This document shows, one piece after another, positions 24,529-32,939 of a stretch of DNA of 64,000 bases. The stretch comes from Streptomyces sp. Tue 6430 (lineage in GTDB: Bacteria; Actinomycetota; Actinomycetes; Streptomycetales; Streptomycetaceae): positions 3,658,001 to 3,722,000 of the forward strand of contig JAKGSH010000010.1 in the NCBI GenBank assembly GCA_021568835.1, written 5' to 3'. Numbering within the stretch: position 1 is the first letter of the stretch; each line of letters begins with the position of its first letter. Under the pieces are notes generated by a model that was not told the DNA's origin, searched no databases, and saw only the letters and a list, made by a program, of their open reading frames with translations. A program made the position numbers and the translations under genes.

Positions 24529-25812
24529 TCAGTCCCACCAGAAGGACCAGGCGTGCTCGCCGAGCAGCCCGGCGGCGTACGCCTTCAGGGTGCCGGATCC
24601 CTGGAGGACGTTGTCCGGGCAGAACGCGAAGTGCTCGGCGGCCACCGCCTCCGCCTCGGCGACGGTGGTGGGCGGGGCGGCCACCGAGACGGCCAGGACG
24701 TCGAAGCCGATGCCCACGACCCGTATGCCGAAGCGGTCCTCCCACGAACGCAGGACCGCCGACAGCCGCGCCGTGTCGTTCTCGTGGTTCACCGGGCCCG
24801 ACCAGCCGATGACCGCCGGCACGTCCGCGCTGCGGCGGGCCGGTACGAGGGCCAGGTGCGGTGCCTCGAACCACGAGGGTCCCTCACCCGCGAGGAGGTC
24901 GGCGACCTGCGCGGCCCGCACGTCCGGATCGGCCTGCAGCGCGGGGGCGCCGGCTGCTCCGGGCCGCTCCTCGTCCTCCGCCGCCCACTCCTCCCACAGA
25001 TCCGCGAGCACCTCCTCCGCGTCGTGGTCGCCCGGGTACGACATGTCGGCGGGCGCCAGGTCCCACCGCTGCGGCCCGCCCTGGGAGCCGCCCAGGTCGA
25101 CGAGGACCGGGACCAGTCCGGCCCGCCTCGCCGGCCCGCCCAGCGCCGCCCAGTTGCCCGGTGCCGCGGCCCGCTCGGCGTGCCACAACAGCGGCTCGTG
25201 CCAAGGGCCTTGGTCCGTCGTGTCGATCAGCCTGCCCGGCGGGAGCCGGAGTCCGAGGGAACGCCCGCTGGGGTCGGACGCCAGCTTGGGCAGCGGGTTG
25301 GGAAGAGTCGCCATGCCGTGACAGTAAGGGCGGGCACTGACAACGGGGTCGGACCGAGCGGATCCGGAGGACCGGCCGGGACGGTCGCCGTCCTCCGGAC
25401 GCTTGCGTGCGATCCGCTCAGGACTTCCCTCGCCCGAACCGCGGCGCTCGCGGCCGGTGGCACCGACGGACTGGTGCTTGCCGCCGTTCTTCTCGTCCGC
25501 GTGGTGGGTCAGGACCTTCATGATCTCCGAGGCCAGTGACTCGGCCAGGGCGGGGGCGAGGGACTCGGCCAACGCCTTCGCGAGGGACTGCGCGAACAGC
25601 ACCCGCTCCAGTTCCGAGGACGGTGAGGGCTGGGGGTGCGACAGCGACGCCATGGCCGCCTCCACCAGCGCCGCCGTCAGCGGGTCCTTCCCGTATCTGC
25701 CACCGGTGCCGCCTTGCGGAACCCCGGCCTCGCGCACCATTTCCTCGAAGACCTCGTCGATGAAGGCCTCCAGGGGATCCCGTTCCGATTGTCCGCCGGA
25801 CTCAGCTGCCAT
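24529..25812 (-). CDS. DUF4253 domain protein with N-terminal helical module
   Basis: The frame encodes 427 residues. The C-terminal part, from MATLPNPLPKLASDPSGR (residue ~167), is a complete DUF4253 protein: PPGRLIDTT, PAVIGWSGPVNHENDTARLS, RVVGIGFDVLAVSVA, VAAEHFAFCPDNV. The first ~110 residues form a separate helical module (DPLEAFIDEVFEEMVREAG and Ala/Leu-rich LAKALAESLAPALAESLASE). AAGGAA 6 nt before the ATG at 25812 supports the long form. The internal ATG at 25314 would give a typical 261-residue DUF4253 protein but lacks a binding site. It lies 96 nt downstream of the repeat-protein gene on the same strand, so the helical module may partner that protein. Confidence 0.7.
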   Translation of the reverse strand: MAAESGGQSERDPLEAFIDEVFEEMVREAGVPQGGTGGRYGKDPLTAALVEAAMASLSHPQPSPSSELERVLFAQSLAKALAESLAPALAESLASEIMKVLTHHADEKNGGKHQSVGATGRERRGSGEGSPERIARKRPEDGDRPGRSSGSARSDPVVSARPYCHGMATLPNPLPKLASDPSGRSLGLRLPPGRLIDTTDQGPWHEPLLWHAERAAAPGNWAALGGPARRAGLVPVLVDLGGSQGGPQRWDLAPADMSYPGDHDAEEVLADLWEEWAAEDEERPGAAGAPALQADPDVRAAQVADLLAGEGPSWFEAPHLALVPARRSADVPAVIGWSGPVNHENDTARLSAVLRSWEDRFGIRVVGIGFDVLAVSVAAPPTTVAEAEAVAAEHFAFCPDNVLQGSGTLKAYAAGLLGEHAWSFWWD

Positions 25813-25908
25813 TGTGGTTCCTTAAGGTCTTCGCTTGGCTTACGGAGCCTGCCCCCGGCGCCGCGATCACGACGATCCCGACGTCCGGAGGGCAGGGGGG
25901 ACGACGTC

Positions 25909-26508
25909 CTAGCGGCGCATCAGCGCGGCCAGGAGCAGCGGGTGCTCGATGCCGGACTCCTCGCCGCGCTCCTCGCGGCCGCGCCGCATGAGGGCGGCGA
26001 GCAGCAGCGGGTGCTGGATGATGGACTCCTCACCGCGCTCCTCGCGGCCGCGGCGTCGCATGAGGGCGGCCAGGAGCAGCGGGTTCTCGATGATGGAGCC
26101 TTCGCCGCGCTCCTCGCGGCCGCGCCGCATCAGCGCGGCGAGCAGCAGCGGGTGTTCGATGATGGAGCCTTCGCCGCGCTCCTCGCGGCCGCGGCGTCGC
26201 ATGAGGGCGGCCAGGAGCAGCGGGTTCTCGATGATGGAGCCTTCGCCGCGCTCCTCGCGGCCGCGCCGCATGAGGGCGGCGAGCAGCAGCGGGTGCTGGA
26301 TGATGGAGTCCTCGCCGCGCTCCTCGCGGCCGCGGCGCATCAGCGCGGCCAGGAGCAGCGGGTGCTCGATGCCGGACTCCTCACCGTGCTCCTCGCGACG
26401 GGCCAGCATGGCCGCCAGAAGCAGGGGGCCGATGGCGGACTCCTCACCGGCCTCTTCCGTACCGACTCCCGCCTTTTCCGACGTGGGGGTCTCCGTCGTT
26501 GCCGTCAT
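25909..26508 (-). CDS. Tandem-repeat protein with eight 23-24-residue helical repeats
   Basis: A 199-residue protein of unknown family. A ~22-residue Thr/Glu-rich leader is followed by eight units of the pattern GEESIIEHPLLLAALMRRG plus REER; the first and last units are shorter. In each unit PLLLAALMRR is a short hydrophobic helix ending in a basic cluster, followed by an acidic turn. The order of variants at the HP/QHP/NP position is mirror-symmetric (EH, QH, EN, EH, EN, QH, EH). No signal peptide or transmembrane helix is evident. AGAGGAG upstream of the ATG is strong. The neighbour downstream (DUF4253 fusion) has a similar Leu/Ala/Glu helical module. I do not know a function. Confidence 0.85.
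   Translation of the reverse strand: MTATTETPTSEKAGVGTEEAGEESAIGPLLLAAMLARREEHGEESGIEHPLLLAALMRRGREERGEDSIIQHPLLLAALMRRGREERGEGSIIENPLLLAALMRRRGREERGEGSIIEHPLLLAALMRRGREERGEGSIIENPLLLAALMRRRGREERGEESIIQHPLLLAALMRRGREERGEESGIEHPLLLAALMRR
25915..26456. repeat. 69/72-bp tandem repeats inside the repeat-protein gene
   Basis: Direct repeats of 69 or 72 nt are almost identical at DNA level. Units 2 and 8 share a ~50-nt identical block, units 4 and 6 are identical, and units 3 and 7 differ by one base. The reading frame is preserved across all copies. Confidence 0.9.
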
Positions 26509-26717
26509 GTTCTCCTCTTTCGTCGACGCATGGCTCGGCGGAGTACCCGGCCCTCACGGCCCCGGTGCTCCGCCCTACATCGCCAGCGTCGAGCCGTGCG
26601 GCGCCCACCGCACTTCGATCTTGCTCCGTTCTGGTGGACGGGATGCCGGGCCGGAACACCGAAACGGCCCCGACCTGCGGTGACAGGTCGGGGCCGATGG
26701 CGGCGGGACGGGGACGG

Positions 26718-28487
26718 TCAGAGCCGCTCGGGCGTCCGGATGCCCAGCAGGGCCATGCCCCGGTGGAGGGTGCGGCCCGTGAGGTCCACCAGGAAGAGGC
26801 GGTTCTCGACGACCTCCGGCGCGTTGTCGGCGGACAGCACGTGGCACTGGTCGTAGAACGTCGTCAGGTGCGAGGCCAGCTGGTACAGGTACGCCGCCAG
26901 CTTGTGGGGCTCGTAGGCCGCCGCGACCTCCTGGACCGTCTCGCCGAACTGGTCCAGGTGCAGGCCCAGCGCCCGCTCCGCCGGGGCCAGTTCCAGCTCC
27001 GGGTGCGCGGCCGGGCGGGCCTCGCCCGCCTTGCGCAGGATCGACTGGATACGGGCGTACGCGTACTGGAGGTAGACGGACGTGTCGCCGTTCAGCGAGA
27101 CCATCTGGTCCAGGTCGAACTTGTAGTCCCGCACGGCGGAGGTCGACAGGTCGGCGTACTTGACGGCGCCGATGCCGACGTACCGGCCGTTCTCCTCGAT
27201 CTCCCGCTCGGACAGGCCGACCTTCTCCGCCTTCTCCCGCACGACCGCCGTGGCCCGGTCGACCGCCTCGTCGAGGAGGTCCACCAGCTTGACCGTCTCG
27301 CCCTCACGGGTCTTGAACGGCTTGCCGTCCTTGCCCAGGACCGTGCCGAAGGCGAGCTGGTGCGCCGTGGCGTCGCCGTCCAGCCAGCCGGCCCGGCGCG
27401 CGGTCTCGAAGACCATCTTGAAGTGCAGCGACTGCCGGGCGTCGACGACGTAGACGAGCCGGTCCGCCTTCAGCTGGAGGACGCGGTCGCGGATCGCCGA
27501 CAGGTCGGTCGCCGCGTAGCCGTAGCCGCCGTCCGACTTCTGCACGATCAGCGGGACCGGGTTGCCGTCCGGGCCCTTGACGTCGTCGAAGAAGACGCAC
27601 AGGGCGCCCTCCGAGCGGACCGCCACACCCGACTCCTCCAGGAGGCGGCAGGTCTCCGCCAGCATGTCGTTGTACCCCGACTCGCCGACGATGTCCTCGT
27701 CCCGGATCTCCATGTCCAGCTTCTCGAAGACGGAGAAGAAGTAGATCTTCGACTCGTCGACGAACCGCTGCCACACCGCGAGGGTGTGCGGGTCCCCGGC
27801 CTGGAGGTCCACCACCCGGCGCCGGGCCCGCGTCTTGAACTCCTCGTCCGCGTCGAACAGCCTGCGCGCGGCCTTGTAGAGGCGGTCGAGGTTCGACATC
27901 GCCTCCTCGCCGCTGACCTCGGCGTCCTTGTGGTCCAGCTCGTGCGGGTGCTCGTCCAGGTACTGGATGAGCATGCCGAACTGGGTGCCCCAGTCGCCGA
28001 TGTGGTGCCGGCGCACCACGGTCTCGCCGGTGAACTCCAGGATCCGCACCACCGCGGCGCCGATGACCGCCGACCGCAGGTGGCCGACGTGCATCTCCTT
28101 CGCCACGTTCGGCTGGGCGTAGTCGATCACCGTGGTGCCCGGCGCGTCCGCGAGGGGCACCCCGAGGCGGTCGGCGTCCGCGTACCGCGCGCCGAGGTTC
28201 TCCACGATCGCCCGGTCGGTGAGCGTCACGTTCAGGAAGCCCGGCCCGGAGACCTCGATGTCCTCGATCAGGTCACCGGTGACCACCTGGGAGACGACCT
28301 GGGTCGCCAGCTCCCGCGGGTTGGCCTTCGCCTTCTTCGCCAGGGCCAGGATCCCGTTCGCCTGGTAGTCCGCCCGGTCGCTGCGTCGCAGCAGCGGGTC
28401 CGCGCCGACGGCCTCCGGCAGAGCAGCCGAGAGGGCGGACGCGAGACGCTGTTCGACGGAGTGAGTGAGGGACGTGACCGAGGCCAT
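26718..28487 (-). CDS. argS: Arginyl-tRNA synthetase
   Basis: A 589-residue class I synthetase that charges tRNA-Arg. Seen: the N-terminal additional domain (~1-110), the catalytic domain with VAKEMHVGHLRSAVIG near residue 122 (HIGH motif as HVGH), KSDGGYGYAATDLSAI near 318, and a C-terminal anticodon-binding domain (YLQYAYARIQSILRKA). The canonical KMSKS is not obvious, which is common in ArgRS. ATG at 28487 gives the usual length; longer frames run into the divergent lysS leader. It shares a ~150-nt promoter region with lysS. Confidence 0.97.
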   Translation of the reverse strand: MASVTSLTHSVEQRLASALSAALPEAVGADPLLRRSDRADYQANGILALAKKAKANPRELATQVVSQVVTGDLIEDIEVSGPGFLNVTLTDRAIVENLGARYADADRLGVPLADAPGTTVIDYAQPNVAKEMHVGHLRSAVIGAAVVRILEFTGETVVRRHHIGDWGTQFGMLIQYLDEHPHELDHKDAEVSGEEAMSNLDRLYKAARRLFDADEEFKTRARRRVVDLQAGDPHTLAVWQRFVDESKIYFFSVFEKLDMEIRDEDIVGESGYNDMLAETCRLLEESGVAVRSEGALCVFFDDVKGPDGNPVPLIVQKSDGGYGYAATDLSAIRDRVLQLKADRLVYVVDARQSLHFKMVFETARRAGWLDGDATAHQLAFGTVLGKDGKPFKTREGETVKLVDLLDEAVDRATAVVREKAEKVGLSEREIEENGRYVGIGAVKYADLSTSAVRDYKFDLDQMVSLNGDTSVYLQYAYARIQSILRKAGEARPAAHPELELAPAERALGLHLDQFGETVQEVAAAYEPHKLAAYLYQLASHLTTFYDQCHVLSADNAPEVVENRLFLVDLTGRTLHRGMALLGIRTPERL

Positions 28488-28638
28488 GGAGTGGCTGCCG
28501 TTCTGCTCGGGTTCCGGACGTACTACGGAGACCGAGTATCCCACGCGGTGAAAAGCGGTTTTCGCGGATGCGGCCCGGCCTGGGACAATGGAACGCACTG
28601 CAAACCTTCAAGCCTTCACACCAGAGGACGTGCCGATC

Positions 28639-30396
28639 GTGGCTCAGAGCACCGAGACCACCGACTGGGTCTCCCGTTTCGCGGATGAGGTCATCGAGGA
28701 GTCGGAGCGTCGGGCCCCGGGCAAAGCGACATCACTCGCTGCCGCTCCGGTGCTCGTCGTCGCGTCCGGTCTCTCCCCCTCGGGCCCCATCCACCTCGGG
28801 AACCTCCGCGAGGTCATGACGCCGCACCTCGTCGCCGACGAGCTCCGCCGGCGCGGCCACCAGGTGCGCCACCTGATCTCCTGGGACGACTACGACCGCT
28901 ACCGCAAGGTCCCGGCCGGGATCGCGGGGGTCGACGAGTCCTGGGCCGAGCACATCGGCAAGCCGCTGACCTCCGTCCCCGCCCCGCCGGGCTCGGCCCA
29001 CCCGAACTGGGCCGAGCACTTCAAGGCCGCGATGGTCGAGTCGCTGGCGCAGCTGGGCGTCGAGTTCGACGGGATCAGCCAGACCCGGCAGTACACCTCC
29101 GGCGTCTACCGCGAGCAGATCCTGCACGCCATGCGGCACCGCGGCGACATCGACGCGATCCTCGACCAGTACCGCACCAAGAAGGCCCCGGCCAAGAAGC
29201 AGCAGCAGAAGCCGCTCGACGAGGCCGAGCTGGAGGCCGCCGAGGGCTCCGGCGCCGCGGCCGAGGACGACGGCAGCTCCGGCTCGGCCGGCTACTTCCC
29301 GTACAAGCCGTACTGCGGCAACTGCGAGAAGGACTTCACCACCGTCACCGCCTACGACGACGACAGCACCGAGCTGACGTACGTCTGCGACCCCTGCGGC
29401 TTCTCCGAGACCGTCCGGCTCAACGAGTTCAACCGCGGCAAGCTGGTCTGGAAGGTCGACTGGCCCATGCGCTGGGCGTACGAGGGCGTGATCTTCGAGC
29501 CCAGCGGCGTCGACCACTCCTCGCCCGGCTCCTCCTTCCAGGTCGGCGGGCAGATCGTCGGCATCTTCGGCGGCAAGCAGCCGATCGGCCCGATGTACGC
29601 GTTCGTCGGCATCAGCGGCATGGCCAAGATGTCCTCCTCCAAGGGCGGCGTCCCCACCCCCGCCGACGCCCTGAGGATCATGGAGCCGCAGCTGCTGCGC
29701 TGGCTGTACGCCCGCCGCCGCCCCAACCAGTCCTTCAAGATCGCCTTCGACCAGGAGATCCAGCGGCTCTACGACGAGTGGGACAAGCTCGACGCCAAGG
29801 TCGCCGACGGCTCCGCCCTGCCCGCCGACGTGGCCGCCCACTCCCGCGCGGTCCGCACCGCCGGCGGCGAGCTGCCCCGCACGCCCCGGCCGCTGCCGTA
29901 CCGCACCCTCGCCTCCGTCGCCGACATCACCGCCGGCCACCAGGACCAGGCGCTGCGCATCCTCAGCGAACTGGACCCCGACAACCCGCTCGCCACCCTC
30001 GACGAGGCACGCCCCCGCTTCGACCGGGCCGAGGCCTGGATCAACACGCACGTCCCCGCCGACCAGCGGACCGTCGTGCGCGAGGAGCCCGACGGCGAAC
30101 TGCTGAAGTCCCTCGACGACGACGCCCGCCAGTCGCTGCGGCTCCTGCTCGACGGCCTCGCCGAGAACTGGTCCCTCGACGGGCTCACCCACCTCGTGTA
30201 CGGCGTGCCCAAGGTGCAGGCCGGGTTCTCCCCGGACGCCACGCCCAAGGAACTGCCGCCGGAGATCAAGACCGCCCAGCGCACGTTCTTCGCGCTGCTG
30301 TACCACCTGCTCGTCGGGCGCGACACCGGACCGCGCCTGCCCACCCTGCTGCTGGCGGTGGGGCAGGAGCGGGTGCGGGCCCTGCTCGGGGAGTAG
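28639..30396 (+). CDS. lysS: Class I (archaeal-type) lysyl-tRNA synthetase
   Basis: A 585-residue class I LysRS. Motifs: SGLSPSGPIHLGN near residue 43 (HIGH-like), MAKMSSSKGG near 330 (KMSKS-like), and the GYFPYKPYCGNCEKDF...CDPCGF Cys4 zinc-ribbon near 215-255. Most bacteria use an unrelated class II LysRS; the class I form occurs in archaea, spirochaetes and several actinobacteria, including Streptomyces. GTG at 28639 is about 10 nt after AGAGGA; in-frame GTG at 28630 and ATG at 28588 are alternatives. A long terminator follows. Confidence 0.95.
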   Translation: MAQSTETTDWVSRFADEVIEESERRAPGKATSLAAAPVLVVASGLSPSGPIHLGNLREVMTPHLVADELRRRGHQVRHLISWDDYDRYRKVPAGIAGVDESWAEHIGKPLTSVPAPPGSAHPNWAEHFKAAMVESLAQLGVEFDGISQTRQYTSGVYREQILHAMRHRGDIDAILDQYRTKKAPAKKQQQKPLDEAELEAAEGSGAAAEDDGSSGSAGYFPYKPYCGNCEKDFTTVTAYDDDSTELTYVCDPCGFSETVRLNEFNRGKLVWKVDWPMRWAYEGVIFEPSGVDHSSPGSSFQVGGQIVGIFGGKQPIGPMYAFVGISGMAKMSSSKGGVPTPADALRIMEPQLLRWLYARRRPNQSFKIAFDQEIQRLYDEWDKLDAKVADGSALPADVAAHSRAVRTAGGELPRTPRPLPYRTLASVADITAGHQDQALRILSELDPDNPLATLDEARPRFDRAEAWINTHVPADQRTVVREEPDGELLKSLDDDARQSLRLLLDGLAENWSLDGLTHLVYGVPKVQAGFSPDATPKELPPEIKTAQRTFFALLYHLLVGRDTGPRLPTLLLAVGQERVRALLGE

Positions 30397-30406
30397 GCCC
30401 GGCCGG

Positions 30407-30456
30407 ACGACGGAAGGGGGCACCCGGTGTCAGTACCGGGTGCCCCCTTCCGTCGT
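30407..30456. terminator. Bidirectional terminator, 22-bp stem
   Basis: A perfect 22-bp inverted repeat (30407-30428 with 30435-30456) with a 6-nt loop lies between lysS and the convergent DUF2637 gene. Confidence 0.93.
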
Positions 30457-30471
30457 CTCCGTTCCCGCCGG

Positions 30472-31776
30472 CTACGCGATGTGGTCGTCCTGCAGTTCCG
30501 CCGTGTGGCGGTTGGTGAAGCGGTTGACCATGCGGTCGGCCTCGCGCGGCGGGAGCGCCACGCCGTACGTCGCCTCCACGTCGTCCCGGAGCTGGCCCGA
30601 GGTGGGATAGCTGCCGTTGATCGACTTCTTGAAGACCAGGTAGTAGTCCTCCTCGGTCGGCTCCGGGCTGCCGCCCCCCTCACCCAGCTCGCGGCTGCGG
30701 CCCGGGACCACCGGGATGGGGAAGGAACCGGTCTCCTCGGGGGAGGGCTCCTGGACCGGAGGCTCCTCCTGGTACTGCTCCGCGTACTGCTCGGCCTGCT
30801 GCTGCTCCTCGTACCACCGGGCGTACTGCTCCGAGGGGTCGTAGGTGGGGTCGTAGCCGCCCTGGTACCGCACCTCGTGCGGCGACTGGAACCAGGGACT
30901 CTGGTCGTCCTCGGGCGGCAGCTCGGGCTGCTCTGCCTGCTGCCGGATCTGCTGCTGCGGCGCCTGCCGGTCCTGCCGCTCCTGCTGGAGCCGCTGCTGT
31001 GCCGGGCCCGCCGACAGCTCCTGCGGCTCCTGCTGGGGCGCGAGGGCCGGCTGCTCCTGCCGCGGGGCCGGCGGGAGCACCGCCGGCTCGATCCCCGCCG
31101 CCGCCAGGCCCGCCGGGGCCGTCTCCGCCAGGGGAACGCCGTAACGGGCCAGCCGCAACGGCATCAGGGACTCCACCGGAGCCTTGCGGCGCCAGGCCCG
31201 GCCGAAGCGCGAGCGCAGCCGGGCCTGGTAGACGAGACGTTCCTGCTCCAGCTTGATGACCTGCTCGTACGAGCGCAGCTCCCACAGCTTCATCCGGCGC
31301 CACAGCAGGAACGTCGGCACCGGGGACAGCAGCCAGCGGGTCAGCCGCACGCCCTCCATGTGCTTGTCGGCCGTGATGTCGGCGATCCGGCCGATCGCGT
31401 GCCGGGCCGCCTCGACGGACACCACGAACAGGATCGGGATCACCGCGTGCATGCCCGTACCCAGCGGGTCCGGCCAAGCCGCCGCGCCGTTGAACGCGAT
31501 CGTCGCCGCCGTCAGCAGCCACGCCGTCTGCCGCAGCAGCGGGAAGGGGATGCGGATCCACGTCAGCAGCAGGTCCAGGGCCAGCAGGACGCAGATGCCC
31601 GCGTCGATGCCGATCGGGAACACGTACGCGAAGTTCCCGAAGCCCTTCTCGAGGGCCAGCTCACGAACGGCCGCGTAGGAACCGGCGAAGCCGATCGCGG
31701 CGATGATCACGGCGCCGGTCACGACCACACCGATGAGAATGCGGTGCGTCCGGGTCAGCTGGATTGGCGCGGCCAC
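30472..31776 (-). CDS. DUF2637 domain membrane protein
   Basis: A 434-residue protein. The N-terminal half is a DUF2637 domain with about four transmembrane helices (ILIGVVVTGAVIIAAIGFAG, FPIGIDAGICVLLALDLLLT, TAWLLTAATIAFNGAAAW, AVIPILFVVSVEAARHAIG). A basic cytoplasmic stretch, a long Gln/Glu/Pro-rich disordered region (~245-370) and a C-terminal helical domain follow (YLVFKKSINGSYPTSGQLRD, then LPPREADRMVNRFTNRH) resembling a helix-turn-helix. DUF2637 proteins include SpdB-like conjugal spread proteins and chromosomal paralogues. GTG at 31776 follows GGGAGGGGAG, excluding the 16-codon longer form. Confidence 0.85.
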   Translation of the reverse strand: MAAPIQLTRTHRILIGVVVTGAVIIAAIGFAGSYAAVRELALEKGFGNFAYVFPIGIDAGICVLLALDLLLTWIRIPFPLLRQTAWLLTAATIAFNGAAAWPDPLGTGMHAVIPILFVVSVEAARHAIGRIADITADKHMEGVRLTRWLLSPVPTFLLWRRMKLWELRSYEQVIKLEQERLVYQARLRSRFGRAWRRKAPVESLMPLRLARYGVPLAETAPAGLAAAGIEPAVLPPAPRQEQPALAPQQEPQELSAGPAQQRLQQERQDRQAPQQQIRQQAEQPELPPEDDQSPWFQSPHEVRYQGGYDPTYDPSEQYARWYEEQQQAEQYAEQYQEEPPVQEPSPEETGSFPIPVVPGRSRELGEGGGSPEPTEEDYYLVFKKSINGSYPTSGQLRDDVEATYGVALPPREADRMVNRFTNRHTAELQDDHIA

Positions 31777-31851
31777 CCGTACTCCCCTCCCTTGCGTGTT
31801 GTTGCGCGCAACAGGGTGGCACATGTGTGCGACTCACGTGTTGCCGGTACG

Positions 31852-32805
31852 TCAGCTCTTCTTGGCGGCCGCCGTCGAGGTCCTCTTGGCGACCGCCGCC
31901 GACGCCGAGGCCGACGGGGCCTTCGACGACGACTTCGACGACGACTTCGACGGCGCTGCCGTCGGGGACTTCGACGACGACTCCGACGGCGCCGGGGACG
32001 ACGAACCACCGCCCGAACCCTCGCCGTTGGCCGCCTCGACCGACGCCACCGCCTCCTTCGCCGCCAGCTCCGCCGACTTCACCAGCGCCGCCGCGTCCGG
32101 CGTCTTCTCACCGGCCAGACCGGCACCGTTGTAGTCCAGCGTGACGACCACGTTCTCCACGCGCGCGACCACCGTCTGCTGCTTGAAGGCGCCCTCCGAC
32201 TTCTTCAGGTCGTAGCGCACCGTCGTCGCCTGGTCGCCCGTCCCGGCGAGCGCCTGCGACTTCGCGTTCTTCGCACCCGTCGCCGCCGACGCGCCCCGCA
32301 CCTGCTTCGCGTAGTACTCCCGCGCCTGCTGCTCGCCACTGCTCGCCGCGTCCGTCTCGAAACGGACCATCGAGACGTTCAGCCAGCGGAACTGCGAGCC
32401 CTTCACGCCGTTGTTGTCCAGGCTGGACCAGGAACAGGAGGCCCGCGCCGCGACATCGCTCGACGCGCCCGCCTTGCCCTTGGCCGGCGCCTTCGGCACC
32501 AGCGAGGTCAGCGTCTTCTTCGACAGCACGCCGCACGCCTCGGGCAGCGTCCTGTACGCCGCCGCCTGCACGGTCGGCTCGGCACTCGGGGAGGCGGCGG
32601 CGGACGTGCCGCCGTCCTTCTGCGCGGCGGACTCGCCACCGGATCCGGATCCGGAGTCGGATCCGGAGTCCGAGGAGCAGCCCGCGACGATCAGCATCAC
32701 GGGGACCGCGGCCGCCGCGGCCAGAAGCCGGTTCAAGCCTCCCGCACGCATCGCTCGCCGGTCTCGCCGGTCACACTGGTCGTCTCGCCGGTCTCGTCGC
32801 TGCAT
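31852..32805 (-). CDS. DUF3558 domain lipoprotein (first paralogue)
   Basis: A 317-residue lipoprotein. An unusually long basic N-terminus (RRDRRDDQCDRRDRR) precedes the signal (LLAAAAAVPVMLIVAGC, lipobox VAGC). A Ser/Gly/Asp linker follows, then a DUF3558-type domain (YRTLPEACGVLSKKTLTSLV, ASCSWSSLDNNG, VVVTLDYNG) with a conserved Cys pair, and a Ser/Lys/Ala-rich tail. The ATG at 32805 has GAAGGA about 4 nt upstream; an in-frame ATG at 32749 is an alternative. It is followed by a second DUF3558 gene upstream on the same strand, so this is a tandem duplication. Confidence 0.8.
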   Translation of the reverse strand: MQRRDRRDDQCDRRDRRAMRAGGLNRLLAAAAAVPVMLIVAGCSSDSGSDSGSGSGGESAAQKDGGTSAAASPSAEPTVQAAAYRTLPEACGVLSKKTLTSLVPKAPAKGKAGASSDVAARASCSWSSLDNNGVKGSQFRWLNVSMVRFETDAASSGEQQAREYYAKQVRGASAATGAKNAKSQALAGTGDQATTVRYDLKKSEGAFKQQTVVARVENVVVTLDYNGAGLAGEKTPDAAALVKSAELAAKEAVASVEAANGEGSGGGSSSPAPSESSSKSPTAAPSKSSSKSSSKAPSASASAAVAKRTSTAAAKKS

Positions 32806-32939
32806 GGTTCCTTCACTCATGACGCTCGTGGTTCCTGCGGTCGGATCGGGGTCCGGTGGGCCACGGTACGCGGTGGAGAAGCCGTGCGTTTCCGCTTCGA
32901 GGGCATCGCACGTGCGGGGCCCGAACGCGTGAAGTGGCC

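Noticed and set aside
25909..26508. Multi-core RiPP precursor peptide
   Set aside because: No modification enzyme, protease or transporter gene is nearby, and the units lack the Cys/Ser/Thr or aromatic cores usual for RiPPs.
25636..26856. A plus-strand repeat protein opposite the minus-strand repeat gene
   Set aside because: It is the antisense shadow of the repeats; it lacks a ribosome binding site and its flanks are not protein-like, while the minus-strand gene has both a start and a binding site.
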